This document shows positions 17,701 to 26,667 of a DNA stretch of 39,787 nucleotides, one piece after another. Position 1 is the stretch's first letter. Every line of letters starts with the position of its first letter. The stretch lies in the IMG/VR virus record IMGVR_UViG_3300007539_000054, positions 1 through 39,787 of that record, one strand, 5' to 3'. The notes beneath the pieces were generated by a model, which saw only the letters and a list, made by a program, of their open reading frames with translations, was not told the DNA's origin and did no database searches. The stretch is from a virus. The translations under genes were made by a program, and so were the position numbers.

Positions 17701-20612
17701 CCTCCGCCATCTCGTGAAAACTGAATTCTTAAACCATCTGCCTCACTGGAAGGGGTAAATGCGTCGCTAGAATCTTGATAAATTAATCTAAATCCATAAA
17801 CTTTAGACGTAGGAATATTATTAAATGTTGTAGTGTCTATTGAATCCACTGCATTATTAGTATTTGAACGTAAAATATTACTAATCCCGGTAGTTATTGT
17901 AGTGCTGATATTTCCGGCAGTAATTTGGTCCTGTAGACTTGCTTTTAGATTTTCAAAAGTGGCATCAGTTGTAGAATTATTAGGCTGACTTACAATACAG
18001 AGCCCTTGCCGAGTGGACGTTAAACTTCGTGCTATTCTATCTGCCGAAATACTTAAAGAATAATCTTCTGTTCCTACAGTAAAATTAAGTAATACAGACT
18101 GATTTTTTGATGCCGCTACTTTAATTGCATTTGAGGCAAACGTACTATTATAAATCTCATGGAAGTCAAATCCGTACATATGACGTTGAACATACTGAGT
18201 ACTTGTATTAGAGTCTCGTACACCTGCATTTATTAAATCATCTGTGTAACGAACAAGGTCTTCTTGTTCGTCAAAATAGTTGTCAGTAGTTACAAGGTCT
18301 CTTTGAATAATAAAATCTATTGAAGAAAATGTAAATGTTGTGCCCCCATCAATTACAAGGCCTCCAACGTCAAACAGATTACTTCCGCCCGTACTTGTAG
18401 TTGTCTCGGTTTGAGCAGGATTAGATGTATCCCCAGTAAATGTTTCCGACCTCATTACCCAAGGAACCGACGTATCCCCAGGCAACGTCATTGTAATAGT
18501 GCCTGCCGTACCCTCTTCAATTTTATTAAAAATATCTAAATAAGAAGAAGTACTTGAGGTCGGAGCAAATCTAAATCTCCAGTCAATTCTACCCCAAGGA
18601 TCGTATAAATACCACTTATCAATAATAGTAGCACTAATTGCGGAGTTATTATCTACAGCAAGGTTAACTGTGGCGCCTAAGGTATAATTTGATTCTCGAG
18701 TTTGCGGTGACAAGCTCTTATAAGACCCATCATAGTTTAAACAGTTTACATACTTTCCCTTTATAATGTAGTCAAATTTAGGCTGCTGTCCTGATTCTGC
18801 TGAAATTAAATCTTTTTGAACAACATATGCGGTATCAAGTAATCTGTGCGAAGCATCCCAGTACGCTCTTTTTTGATCCTGAGGAGCTCCGGGTTTGTAG
18901 AATAAACTTTGTACTTGAAATGCTAAACTTGAAGATAATTCTGTTAGTTTTGCATCATTTGCTTGATTAAACAGTCCTGCATGAAGAGTTATATCAATTA
19001 CATCATTGTCCCCTCCAAAATTAAAGGAGTATCTTTTTTCATGAGTAATGCCAACTTGTCCTACAGAATTAAAATCATTTGCAGTTGCGCTTGTATTTAT
19101 CGCCCAATTAAAATCAATAAACCACTCACCATTTATATATTGTTGAGGAATTACAATTGCAGTACGAACGGGGTCTGTTTGAACTTCTAAAGGATCACTG
19201 CTTGTATTTATAGGGGCAACCGAGTTTGAGCCTTCATTATCAAATCCTAAAATATAAGAGTACTCTCCCTCTAGAACATCGCCTAAAGTCATATTACCTA
19301 CACAAAAAGATCCTGTATAGTTATCTGCGGGCTGCCCCACCCCTCTTACATCTCCATCATTTTCGTCTCGGCATACAAGACCTTCGTCATCTATAATTAC
19401 ATCATAGATTGCTCTAATTGGGCCTTCTGAAAGAACATTAGCAGTATGTAGAATTGTAGAGCGAGCAGAAACTGTACCATTATCTACAGTACCTGCAGGC
19501 CCTAATTCTATATCGGCAAACACTGGGATGCCTTCGATTCTATTGACCCCGTAAACAACTGGAATAAGTTTTGCTGCTAGATTAAGACTTAGATCAAGTT
19601 CCTTAGCTACCTCATAAGTTTCCTCTTCCATGCTATAGCTCTTTCTAAGACCAAACATACTGCTTTTTTTCCTTAACTTAGGACGAGTCGCAGTATCAAT
19701 ATAAGGAGCTAGAACATTAAAAGATTTTTCAGCGTGCTCAAAACCTTTGTCAAATTCGTATACATCTCTTAATAACGCATCAGAGTTAGATGTTCCTGTA
19801 GCATCTAATGCCCTATGAAAGTCGTCTGAGGTTAGGCGCCCTTGAACACGAACAAAGTCTCCCCAATGACTTGTAAGAGTCCAAGTCATTAACGACTCTT
19901 TTTCGCCTTTTTCTTTTAAAGCACCTTTTGCAATAATCCCTTTAAAAAGAAGTACAGGACTACCGTAAAGAGTTCCTGTTTTTGGATTTGCAAAACATCG
20001 GTAAATATCTACAGTTTTATTTATATAGCTTTGAAAATTAAGAGCGCTGGCAGAAGAAGTTAAAGCAGTTACAGAAGCAGAATTATAAGTGGCCGTAGTT
20101 TGCACGGCTGAAATAGCGTCAGTAGCCGTTATTGCTGTAATATCAATACTTGTATCCGATCGAATACGATCAAGTCGAGCTGTAAAATCTACCCCTGCTG
20201 CTTGAAATCTTATTTCATCTCCAACCTGAAATCCAGATTCAAATAAATTCAAGTCAACAGTAGCAGTTGTAGAGCCTCCTGCAGCTAGCTGTGCACAAGT
20301 TAGAGTTACAATTGCGTCTCGCCCCAAGCTATTTGCACTCAGAGATAATGTCATTCCAGTAGCTTTTGCTTCTATATCTTCAGATACATCACCTACTTGC
20401 CCAAAATGAGTTGGATTATATGTTTGATTTTCAAAGTCTACAGGGTACGGGGCGTCCGTAAGGTATACATAATTTGTATCCGGAATAGTTTGATTATTTT
20501 TCGCATAGTCAATATTTGAAGGCTTTTCAAATTTAACGAGATGATATACTTGCAGAGGCACATTGTCTACAAGTGCATTTTTAAGAGCATTGTCTACATT
20601 ACGAAGGGCCAT
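14700..20612 (-). CDS. Tail-tip/host-specificity protein (gpL- and gpJ-like regions joined), 1970 aa
   Basis: ATG at 20612 with AAGGA upstream, nine bases after the previous stop. The first 250 or so residues (VPLQVYHLVKFEKP ... YLTDAPYPVDFENQTYNPTHFG ... FKGIIAKGALKEKGEKESL) look like the minor tail protein that caps the tube in lambda-like tails (gpL type). The next thousand residues carry the elements of tail-tip hub proteins: IPVVYGVNRIEGIPVF, LSEGPIRAIYDVIIDDE, and LRYSNGKYYLDMRVKAKP. Residues about 1530-1620 form a fibronectin-III-like domain (GGIELTWENTGN ... WYWIRYKVLPG). In lambda, gpJ sets host range and the tip opens for DNA exit. Here the two functions appear to be in one chain. 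Its place between the minor tail gene and fibre genes agrees. Exact domain borders are approximate. Confidence 0.8.
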   Translation of the reverse strand: MALRNVDNALKNALVDNVPLQVYHLVKFEKPSNIDYAKNNQTIPDTNYVYLTDAPYPVDFENQTYNPTHFGQVGDVSEDIEAKATGMTLSLSANSLGRDAIVTLTCAQLAAGGSTTATVDLNLFESGFQVGDEIRFQAAGVDFTARLDRIRSDTSIDITAITATDAISAVQTTATYNSASVTALTSSASALNFQSYINKTVDIYRCFANPKTGTLYGSPVLLFKGIIAKGALKEKGEKESLMTWTLTSHWGDFVRVQGRLTSDDFHRALDATGTSNSDALLRDVYEFDKGFEHAEKSFNVLAPYIDTATRPKLRKKSSMFGLRKSYSMEEETYEVAKELDLSLNLAAKLIPVVYGVNRIEGIPVFADIELGPAGTVDNGTVSARSTILHTANVLSEGPIRAIYDVIIDDEGLVCRDENDGDVRGVGQPADNYTGSFCVGNMTLGDVLEGEYSYILGFDNEGSNSVAPINTSSDPLEVQTDPVRTAIVIPQQYINGEWFIDFNWAINTSATANDFNSVGQVGITHEKRYSFNFGGDNDVIDITLHAGLFNQANDAKLTELSSSLAFQVQSLFYKPGAPQDQKRAYWDASHRLLDTAYVVQKDLISAESGQQPKFDYIIKGKYVNCLNYDGSYKSLSPQTRESNYTLGATVNLAVDNNSAISATIIDKWYLYDPWGRIDWRFRFAPTSSTSSYLDIFNKIEEGTAGTITMTLPGDTSVPWVMRSETFTGDTSNPAQTETTTSTGGSNLFDVGGLVIDGGTTFTFSSIDFIIQRDLVTTDNYFDEQEDLVRYTDDLINAGVRDSNTSTQYVQRHMYGFDFHEIYNSTFASNAIKVAASKNQSVLLNFTVGTEDYSLSISADRIARSLTSTRQGLCIVSQPNNSTTDATFENLKASLQDQITAGNISTTITTGISNILRSNTNNAVDSIDTTTFNNIPTSKVYGFRLIYQDSSDAFTPSSEADGLRIQFSRDGGGQFMADATITQPSDSTLSSFCDTNEILVLNKNVVQYQHLSSLTNLKYSYGAKSEEILEPGDGGTTQYEQVYNTQDARVTNNPALILLDYLTNPRFGKGLTSDLIDVPSFKEAARTCDTGSDITVVVVGNDSTMQTFSVGDVCRYPSSLQQPLIWQGTISKIETVSEVHWQNSSPMILRNVRQITFTDCIGKLGTKWLKNHAFKTNEIVWTTAGNSKIMESSDGSTTTQGVAISEPTTQSSTSPTLRNNTRSVNFNIDISKDADLKIDPTISNPVASDFKDNTPFIAPSGNPVVKKLELNNGALRMVSGYSLYDSDEVKYWKYLGWESWDQRWVTRHQLNPVIDTSQKIFENVNSLLQQFNGILRYSNGKYYLDMRVKAKPLAEFDADTEIITENDIIGDIKLDDKGISKTFNAFSAQMSDPALVFGNRTISFFNSEYLAQDKGIQRQGTYRAPAITNYFNLRINAQQALDESRAGLTISFQMPPKGYLLLAGNIIAITYSKFNWENKLFRIESLKTKSNLLVNVIAKEHNDDAFILKHMANDLVQPYDEGGTNQSVQITRPINLLASQIVESEGAVGGIELTWENTGNYSPSTHDIEVWMNPNSGNFNGASLILTTKGTTIIDPILKEQGTTERWYWIRYKVLPGLNSSSNNLDPIFSKYYPSKTEEGIKGFGSASLPERIHGIPKGATSNTPAKIATNSSDEFFSLSSAWTVDPEFGGTIPSGAYAMQRLTEPGGAKRYQFIWNGERVGNYKWRGPNDTHTLSDIKLINGGEEYTIGSLQSSYSTTTTVTNGTRNWDFYAIKSTRTDGISQGSEEFIFDNYPATLASQGAPGNPADVTEANAVVDLSNVADNDARDLYVIFDHSVPKCFLAQWDTTTNNYGPDYWRDIGDGSATLDTAWTAISGTSFTRDSGYTITGVGTTFTTDFEPGDVVAYLANPLTSSSTVVGETSAFVVEVVSDTEIRLDRVNTTSTTINHLYRTAYRPDTTNDAVIAQIDRGS

Positions 20613-20621
20613 ATAAATTCC

Positions 20622-21308
20622 TTAAGATAACGCTTCTTCTAATTTTACAGAAAAAGAATAAAGGCCAGAAGAGTCAAGGGTATAGTCGATTGTATCACCT
20701 ACAGCAATTACTCGAATTTTAGGGTTGTTTGGGTCCCAGTTTATAACGGGACTACCATTTGCGCTTGTTCTATCGACTTTTCTTTGCAAAGTAGGTGTTA
20801 TAAATAGTCGATAGTTTGTAGCGTCTATTGCAGTTATCTTGTAGGCTTTTAAATGGGTGGCATCTGTAGGGTCAGATATTGTAAACATATCTCCCTTATT
20901 AAGATCTGCTAAAGTACCCGAAGCTCCGGTCTGAAAGTATTGCTGTCCTGCGGGCTGAAGAATAGTCGCTGCAGCATAGTTAATTGTAGCCCTAGGAGTG
21001 CCAGGATACTGATATTGAGGAAGTTCTACAAAGAAAGCTTCTTGAAAAGACTGTCTTTGTAAAAGAAATGGGTACACAGTATTAAATTGAGCTTTTGTTA
21101 GTTTATTATAAGATATATCAACTTTCCACTGATGATATTGATTAATTCTACGATAGGTGATTCCTGAGCGCGAACGAGATGTAAGCACTGGCTGATTAGA
21201 TGTAAGTTTTACAGTCTTAAAGCCTGGGCCTGCAGTTCCTCCGCTAACATCTGTGCCGGCTTCGTCGATAGTATTGACGGGATCTGGTAGTGTATTTTGA
21301 ACTGCCAT
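20622..21308 (-). CDS. Minor tail protein (distal tail, gpM-like position), 228 aa
   Basis: ATG at 21308, two bases after the tape-measure stop, with AGGAG upstream. The N-terminal half contains KTVKLTSNQPVLTSRSRSG, RRINQYHQWKVDISYNKLTK and FNTVYPFLLQRQSFQEAFFV, a pattern of a tail-tip protein that measures and docks on the end of the tube. A middle insert (LNKGDMFTISD.TD) resembles a small beta barrel, and the end (YSFSVKLEEALS) closes the fold. In lambda-type tails the gene after the tape measure is gpM, then gpL, K, I and J; here one short gene precedes the fused tip protein. Function is assigned from position and general pattern. Confidence 0.65.
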   Translation of the reverse strand: MAVQNTLPDPVNTIDEAGTDVSGGTAGPGFKTVKLTSNQPVLTSRSRSGITYRRINQYHQWKVDISYNKLTKAQFNTVYPFLLQRQSFQEAFFVELPQYQYPGTPRATINYAAATILQPAGQQYFQTGASGTLADLNKGDMFTISDPTDATHLKAYKITAIDATNYRLFITPTLQRKVDRTSANGSPVINWDPNNPKIRVIAVGDTIDYTLDSSGLYSFSVKLEEALS

Positions 21309-21310
21309 TC

Positions 21311-24300
21311 TTAATACTCCTGAACGCTTACAGACTCAAGAAAAGTCTCGCCATTCGCATTTGCTGCATCTCTCAGCATGCTAATAATATTTCCTCTTTG
21401 ATTCATTAAGATATCTTCTACTCCATCAGCATCAAGTGCAGTAATATTTATATTTGCATTGATTGGAACGCCCATTTCTGAAACTTCATCAGCAGGTACA
21501 ATAGTTCCTGGCCGTTCCGGCACAAACATTTCTGGGCCCTGCTCTCCTACCATGAAGGCAGTATTTCCACCATTTGCACGATACTTCATGCCACCTGCTG
21601 CAGGTCGAAAGTTCTCTGGGCCTCCGATACCGCGAGCGCCTCGGAAGTACGCAATCTCTCCCGCCGCTCCCTGAGATTTTGCAAGATCTGTTGTTGTACG
21701 TCGCTCTCCAACAGTAATTTTAGTAGGTCCGGCTGATCCTTCGCCTGCAACGCTTCCGCCGCCTTGGTAAGACGTCGAAGCAACTGCTGCAAGCTGTGCT
21801 GCACCCATTGCAATTGCCATTGCAACCATTGGAGCAGTCCAAGGAAGACCTGGAGGAGCGGATGCTGCTTGCATTGCTGCTTGAGCAGTAGCCATAATTA
21901 TTCCGGCCATTTTCATTTTTTTGTCTTGTTCAAACGCTTTGCGTTTAATTTTGTCTTTCTTTGCCTCTAGTGCTTTGATTTTTGCAATGCTTTCTTTTGA
22001 CTTGCCGTCTTTCTTCTTTTCTGCGGCAATTTCTTTATCAATTGCTGATACAGCTGCATTTGCTTTTGCTTGCTGCATTGCTCCGATCGCTGAGATAGTA
22101 GCTCCGATAGCCCCTATTGCAGTTTCAGCAGATAGACTACCTTCTTTCATTTCTGCAAATACATTACTAAAGGCTTCTCCCATTTGAAGAGCACCTTGAC
22201 CAATAGCAGACATTAGTGCACCTTCAGGACTTAGTTGGGCTAAGTCAGACATAAAACCGGCTGTTTGCTCTTTTAAGAACGCAAACTTTTCAGCAGTTGT
22301 GCCTTGGTTCATTACACCTGCAGGATCTGCTTGATCCTGTGCAATTCCTGTCATAGCATTTGTCATGCCTTCAGGCGCGCCCAAACGTATTGCAGTCTCT
22401 CCTGCAATACCAATATTTTCTTGAGTTAGTCCAATATTTCCTTGACGAAGAGCTGCAATTTCTTTCTCAATTTCTAAACGACGCTCTGGAGTAGTTACCG
22501 CAGATTCTCTTTCGGTCTCTAATCTAGTAATTGCCTCTTCATTTAATAATCTTTGAGCGGCGATCGCATCTTGAATACGTCCCTGCTCTCGTAAAATTGC
22601 AATTCTACCTTCTGCCTCTGCAATAGCAGCAGACTCATTTGGGTTTAGTCCAAGCCTTTCTCGCTCCAACGCTACATTTTTTTGAGTCAAGTCATTCAGC
22701 TGTCTTTGAATTTCAAGCCTTGCTACAGGGTCATCTGTTTTTGCTTGCAAATCTTTTAATCGAGCTATTTCTGCTTCATTGGTCACTTTTTCGAGTGATA
22801 AAGCCCTATCGTACTCACCGTTTTCTCTTAATTGTGCAGTATATTGATTAACATAGCTTAATGCAGCCTGCTGTGCTTCTGTTATTGCTGCTGTTTGAGC
22901 TTGAGTTGCTGCTAGTGCCGCGTCTGCGGTTTTTGCCCTCTCCTCCCCAGTAGCAACCTCTATTGCAGCACTTCTTTGACCTTCCAAGCCTTGCATAGCT
23001 CCCATGAGTCCAGAGCCTGGTTTGCCTCCTTCTCCCTTTGCGCCCATGAGTTTATTAAACTGAGCTTCAGTAATTTGATTGCTTTCTTTCAGAGTTGCAA
23101 TTCTTAGTGCTTCTAACTCAAACTGAGACTCTAAAAGTGCATACTCCATATTAATTGTAGCAGTACGCAGCCTAATTCTTTCTTCTTCTGTTGCTTTTAA
23201 GTTTGCAGCCTCTGTTGCAGCTAAGTCTGCTTCTTCCGCGGCAGATACTGATCTTTGTTGAGTGGCAGCCTTAAGCTCTATAGCTCGTCGAGCAGATGCT
23301 AATTCTAACCCTTGCTTTGCTTGAAGCAGTGCTAGCTCCTTCGCTGCAAAGTCTAAAATCATTTTTTGAGTTTTTTGAAGCTCTTGAAGATTCTTATGCC
23401 TTTGAGTACCAACTTGAAGATTTTGTTGTGCTACAGAAAGCTCTTCAGCAACTAGAACCTTTCTTTCTCCGGTTAATCTATTTATTTCTACTTCGATTTC
23501 TTTACGCTGATCTGCATCTTTTGCTGCTGCTTTTTGTTGATTCAAGAAAGTTAATTGAGTGTCTATTTGAGATATCTTAGCATCCCTAACTTCTTGCTCT
23601 GCCGCGATAAGGGCTCTCACTCCCTCTTCACTTAAATCATTTACAGCTTTTAGTCGTTTTACTTCTAAGGTTTTTGACTGAATAATATTTTTTGCATTTC
23701 GCAGTCGCTCTTGCTCTGCAGCTAAAGTTTCTGTAAGATTTGCAAGACGCTCTTTATCAGTGCTACCTTCAGCTGCATCAAGCATCTCTCGTAGTCTGCC
23801 ACTGCTTCCTATTCCTTCGTCAATTATTTTGGTAATTTCTGCAATATCATCAGTGCCTGCAAGCGCATTCATCAAAGACTTAAGCCCATCGGTCATGCCA
23901 TCAATAGGAGTAGTTTTACTTAATGTATTAAAGTATTTGGTAGTCTCATCATTTACATTTTTCAGAGCTTCTTCTACAGAGGCAGTTTGCTGCCCTTGTG
24001 TTACTATTTCCTGCAGCACTGTTTTAGCGGTTTCTAGGTTAGCTGTACTTACCTTGCTAATCCCTTCCTTTGCTAATAGGCCCTGAAGTTCTTTACTTCC
24101 TTTTATTCGCTCATTTAAAAAGTCCACTTGTTCTTGAGCAGAGCCACTTGCTTGTGTAGCTTCCATCTTGTCTAGAACTTGAAGTACTTGAGAGGTTGCA
24201 TTTCCGAATGCTTTATATCTTTGAGTAACTGAATTAATTATTTTTGAGTTACCTTGTAGAGCTAAGTTTATTTCTCTAAAATTCTTGTCCAACTCTTTTG

Positions 24301-25876
24301 CGGTCTCCGCAGCGTCTGATACTACTTCTTCTAGTGCTTTGGTTTCTGCAGATTTAAAATAATTAAAAACAGCTTTTATGCCTTCATAAAGCATTGCCAT
24401 TACAGAAATAGCAATACCCACAGGGCCCAACAATAACGATACTGCTGCTCCTGCTAGTCGGAAAGCTCCAGCTGCTAACATAGCAGCAATTCTTGCATAT
24501 CCCATAGCTGTAGCTAAAAGAGTTGTTTGTAGTCTTGCGACGCCTACTGCTGTTGAGTACCCTTGTACCGTAACTTTTAATTGCTCTTTAGCTAATTTAT
24601 AGTTGCCCGAAGCTAAAGCTGCAAACATTGTAGCTTGAGCATCTTGAGTAGTTGCTAAAGTACTCGCAAGCTGAGCCTTTCTAACTTCTGCTACAACTTG
24701 CCCAGATACTTTCTTTCGTCTAGCATACTCAGCTTCTCCCTCAGCACCTTGCTTTAGAAGTTTTGCATTACTAACCATTGACATTTCTTGGCCTCTGATT
24801 GCGGCGTCAAAATCTTCTGTGGCTTGAGTGCCGTCTGCTAATTTGGCTGTTAGATTAGTAAGGCTCCCGGAGGATCGATTCATTGAGTCCAAACTTTCAA
24901 TATTTGACGCCGCAAGCTGCCTTTGGAACCCTGCCGCATCCGCAGCTCCTTCAGCATACTCCGATAAACTTCCTAGAAGTTTGCCTGAAATTGTAGAGCC
25001 AAATAAAAGAACTGCACCAACAAGTAAGCCAGTATTTTCAAGCAGTAGTGTAAGAAAAGGAATAACTCCAGTATTTACGATACTTAAAAAAGCCTTGGAA
25101 ACATCAGCAAAAGCTGCCGCAAGTTTATCAAACGGATTTGCATCTACGTCTGAAATTGCACCAAACTTCTGAGTTGCTTCATCTAGGGTCGCATTGGCGA
25201 ACGCCTGACGCTTTTCAAAGCTAGTAAGCTGCTCTACACCTTTACCTAGCTGTTTTGCATATTGATCGTATGCCTCATCTAGTTTTACAAAAATACCTAA
25301 TTCGTCAAGTAGTTCTGGTTCTAGTTTTGTAACACCGCGAGTAAAGCGTTCTAGAGAATCCTGAGTGTTTCTGCCCAGAGCAATGGAAGCATTTTTTGCA
25401 GCTATACCAAACTCTTCTATCATACTAGAGTCTAGCCCGGCACTTGTAATCATTGCCGTAGACCTCATAGCTTCTTCTAAACTGAGTGCGTGTCCTGTAG
25501 CTTCCTGTAATCCTTTAGACAATGTTCCCATTGCAAGACCTGATGCAGCTCCCAGAGTTGATAATCCTTCCGTAAGCTGCTCTACCTGGGCAGCTCTACG
25601 TAATACTCCGAAAGCAGCTGACAAAGCAAATACGTTTGCAGCAAGAGTTGCGTAGGCAGGTACCAAACCTCCTCCCATTGCTTGCTGCATCTTACTGAAT
25701 GCTTTTGTGCTATTGGAAGTCGCTCCCGCGACACCCTTTTCGCCTCGCTGGTATCTATTTCGTGAATTTGTAAGTTGATCCGTCGAGTCAGCGGCCTGTT
25801 TGGCTTTCTTGGCAACGATAGAAAGATCGCCATTGTCGTCGATACTTACTTTAATCTTAACTTCGTTTTGGGCCAC
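21311..25876 (-). CDS. Tail tape measure protein, 1521 aa
   Basis: GTG at 25876 overlaps the end of chaperone T by 20 bases; the ribosome site is weak, so translation may be coupled. The N-terminus is amphipathic (VSIDDNGDLSIVAKKAKQAA), followed by VPAYATLAANVFALSAAFGV and two hydrophobic stretches at about 270-295 (PFLTLLLENTGLLVGAVLLF) and 450-510 (LLATAMGYARIAAMLAAGAF onward). From about 510 to 1230 it is a long, charged, Ala/Glu/Lys-rich coiled coil; the end holds another hydrophobic helix and a Gly-rich domain. This order is typical of siphovirus tape measures, which set tail length and reach the host membrane at DNA entry. At about 0.15 nm per residue the tail would be near 230 nm, an estimate from the family rule. 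Confidence 0.93.
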   Translation of the reverse strand: MAQNEVKIKVSIDDNGDLSIVAKKAKQAADSTDQLTNSRNRYQRGEKGVAGATSNSTKAFSKMQQAMGGGLVPAYATLAANVFALSAAFGVLRRAAQVEQLTEGLSTLGAASGLAMGTLSKGLQEATGHALSLEEAMRSTAMITSAGLDSSMIEEFGIAAKNASIALGRNTQDSLERFTRGVTKLEPELLDELGIFVKLDEAYDQYAKQLGKGVEQLTSFEKRQAFANATLDEATQKFGAISDVDANPFDKLAAAFADVSKAFLSIVNTGVIPFLTLLLENTGLLVGAVLLFGSTISGKLLGSLSEYAEGAADAAGFQRQLAASNIESLDSMNRSSGSLTNLTAKLADGTQATEDFDAAIRGQEMSMVSNAKLLKQGAEGEAEYARRKKVSGQVVAEVRKAQLASTLATTQDAQATMFAALASGNYKLAKEQLKVTVQGYSTAVGVARLQTTLLATAMGYARIAAMLAAGAFRLAGAAVSLLLGPVGIAISVMAMLYEGIKAVFNYFKSAETKALEEVVSDAAETAKELDKNFREINLALQGNSKIINSVTQRYKAFGNATSQVLQVLDKMEATQASGSAQEQVDFLNERIKGSKELQGLLAKEGISKVSTANLETAKTVLQEIVTQGQQTASVEEALKNVNDETTKYFNTLSKTTPIDGMTDGLKSLMNALAGTDDIAEITKIIDEGIGSSGRLREMLDAAEGSTDKERLANLTETLAAEQERLRNAKNIIQSKTLEVKRLKAVNDLSEEGVRALIAAEQEVRDAKISQIDTQLTFLNQQKAAAKDADQRKEIEVEINRLTGERKVLVAEELSVAQQNLQVGTQRHKNLQELQKTQKMILDFAAKELALLQAKQGLELASARRAIELKAATQQRSVSAAEEADLAATEAANLKATEEERIRLRTATINMEYALLESQFELEALRIATLKESNQITEAQFNKLMGAKGEGGKPGSGLMGAMQGLEGQRSAAIEVATGEERAKTADAALAATQAQTAAITEAQQAALSYVNQYTAQLRENGEYDRALSLEKVTNEAEIARLKDLQAKTDDPVARLEIQRQLNDLTQKNVALERERLGLNPNESAAIAEAEGRIAILREQGRIQDAIAAQRLLNEEAITRLETERESAVTTPERRLEIEKEIAALRQGNIGLTQENIGIAGETAIRLGAPEGMTNAMTGIAQDQADPAGVMNQGTTAEKFAFLKEQTAGFMSDLAQLSPEGALMSAIGQGALQMGEAFSNVFAEMKEGSLSAETAIGAIGATISAIGAMQQAKANAAVSAIDKEIAAEKKKDGKSKESIAKIKALEAKKDKIKRKAFEQDKKMKMAGIIMATAQAAMQAASAPPGLPWTAPMVAMAIAMGAAQLAAVASTSYQGGGSVAGEGSAGPTKITVGERRTTTDLAKSQGAAGEIAYFRGARGIGGPENFRPAAGGMKYRANGGNTAFMVGEQGPEMFVPERPGTIVPADEVSEMGVPINANINITALDADGVEDILMNQRGNIISMLRDAANANGETFLESVSVQEY

Positions 25877-26279
25877 TTGTTTTTCTCTTTAGCTTATCAC
25901 GCTCCTTTTTTAATTCATCGGAGGATTTTTTGATAGCTCTTGAATCAAGAAAGTTTAGTACTTGGACTAAAAGTTCTTGATTATCAACTTCGAATACTTC
26001 TGCTAGGTACTTTAGGTTTGAGTAGTCTTTACCAACATACCCTATATCTGGATAAACTCTATCCCCTAAAACATTAAAAATAGATATTGCATCTAATATT
26101 TCTTCTGGAAAATCTTCCCAACCAGGAGGAATTTCATCTTCTATTGGCTCATTTCCCAGTTGTTCCATCATCTCAAAATAACGATCTTTCGTCATTTTAG
26201 ATTCTAAATTATTATACAGCTTCCCCAGTCTCTCCAGTAGTATTTCCATCTCTTTCTGTACGAAAGTTATCGAGATCAA
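25857..26279 (-). CDS. Tail assembly chaperone T part, made as a G-T frameshift fusion
   Basis: This frame opens only after a TAG at 26283-26285, and its first possible start (TTG at 26279) has no ribosome site. It overlaps the G gene by 68 bases and lies +1 (equal to -2) relative to it. Such an overlapping frame just before the tape measure is the standard layout of tail assembly chaperones, where a few percent of ribosomes shift frame to make G-T. T is acidic to mixed and ends in a Lys-rich helix (DELKKERDKLKRKTSGPKRS). With a shift at the GGGG at 26223-26226 the fusion would have about 265 residues. G-T binds the tape measure during tube assembly. The frame arrangement is seen directly; the mechanism is from the family. 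Confidence 0.75.
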   Translation of the reverse strand: MISITFVQKEMEILLERLGKLYNNLESKMTKDRYFEMMEQLGNEPIEDEIPPGWEDFPEEILDAISIFNVLGDRVYPDIGYVGKDYSNLKYLAEVFEVDNQELLVQVLNFLDSRAIKKSSDELKKERDKLKRKTSGPKRS

Positions 26280-26655
26280 AGACTACCTCATTGAGCCATG
26301 TGTCGAATTCAGTTGAGGATGAAACAAGAACTTCTGCATTTTCAGCGGTATAAGGGAGCTCTTGGCTCATATCTTTACCTTCAGTATCAATAAGAATAAG
26401 GGTTTCCAAATTCTCAAGAGTTAAGCCTTCCCAGCCTTTAATAACTGCAGCGCTAAACTCTACTACAAACTTATCTTCATCTAATGTTTCCATTACTTGA
26501 CGTGTCTTTCGATCAAACTTTTGAACTGTGCAACGCTTTCGAAGATTCGTAAGCTCTTTACGAGAAAGATTTGCAACCTTGACCTTAAAGCCAGAAAGTC
26601 CAGGAAAATCTACCCAGACTTCTTTTACGTCGACCATTAATTTTCTTAATTCCAT
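26212..26655 (-). CDS. Tail assembly chaperone G
   Basis: I place the start at ATG 26655 because AAGGAG lies eight bases upstream; the longer GTG frame at 26664 would overlap that ribosome site. The 147-residue product (MELRKLMVDVKEVWVDFPG ...) has the pattern of tail assembly chaperones: a short beta N-terminus, SRKELTNLRKRC, then FSAAVIKGWEGLT, LPYTAENA and FDTWLNEVV. It lies between the tail-tube genes and the tape measure, its usual place, and ends in a run overlapping the T frame. It acts in the cytoplasm of the infected cell and is not expected in the virion. Confidence 0.85.
   Translation of the reverse strand: MELRKLMVDVKEVWVDFPGLSGFKVKVANLSRKELTNLRKRCTVQKFDRKTRQVMETLDEDKFVVEFSAAVIKGWEGLTLENLETLILIDTEGKDMSQELPYTAENAEVLVSSSTEFDTWLNEVVFDLDNFRTERDGNTTGETGEAV
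26223..26226 (-). other. Proposed frameshift site (GGG-G) for G-T
   Basis: In the G frame the codons read ACT GGG GAA GCT GTA TAA; in the T frame CTG GGG AAG. A glycine tRNA on GGG can move one base and still pair with GGG, giving a +1 shift four codons before the G stop. The overlap where a shift can occur is only about 70 bases, and this is the best run in it. A -2 shift is possible on the same geometry. Confidence 0.5.
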
Positions 26656-26667
26656 TAAAACCACTCC

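Noticed and set aside
26656-26664. GTG start at 26664 for chaperone G
   Set aside because: The GTG overlaps AAGGAG itself; ATG 26655 has the correct spacing from it.
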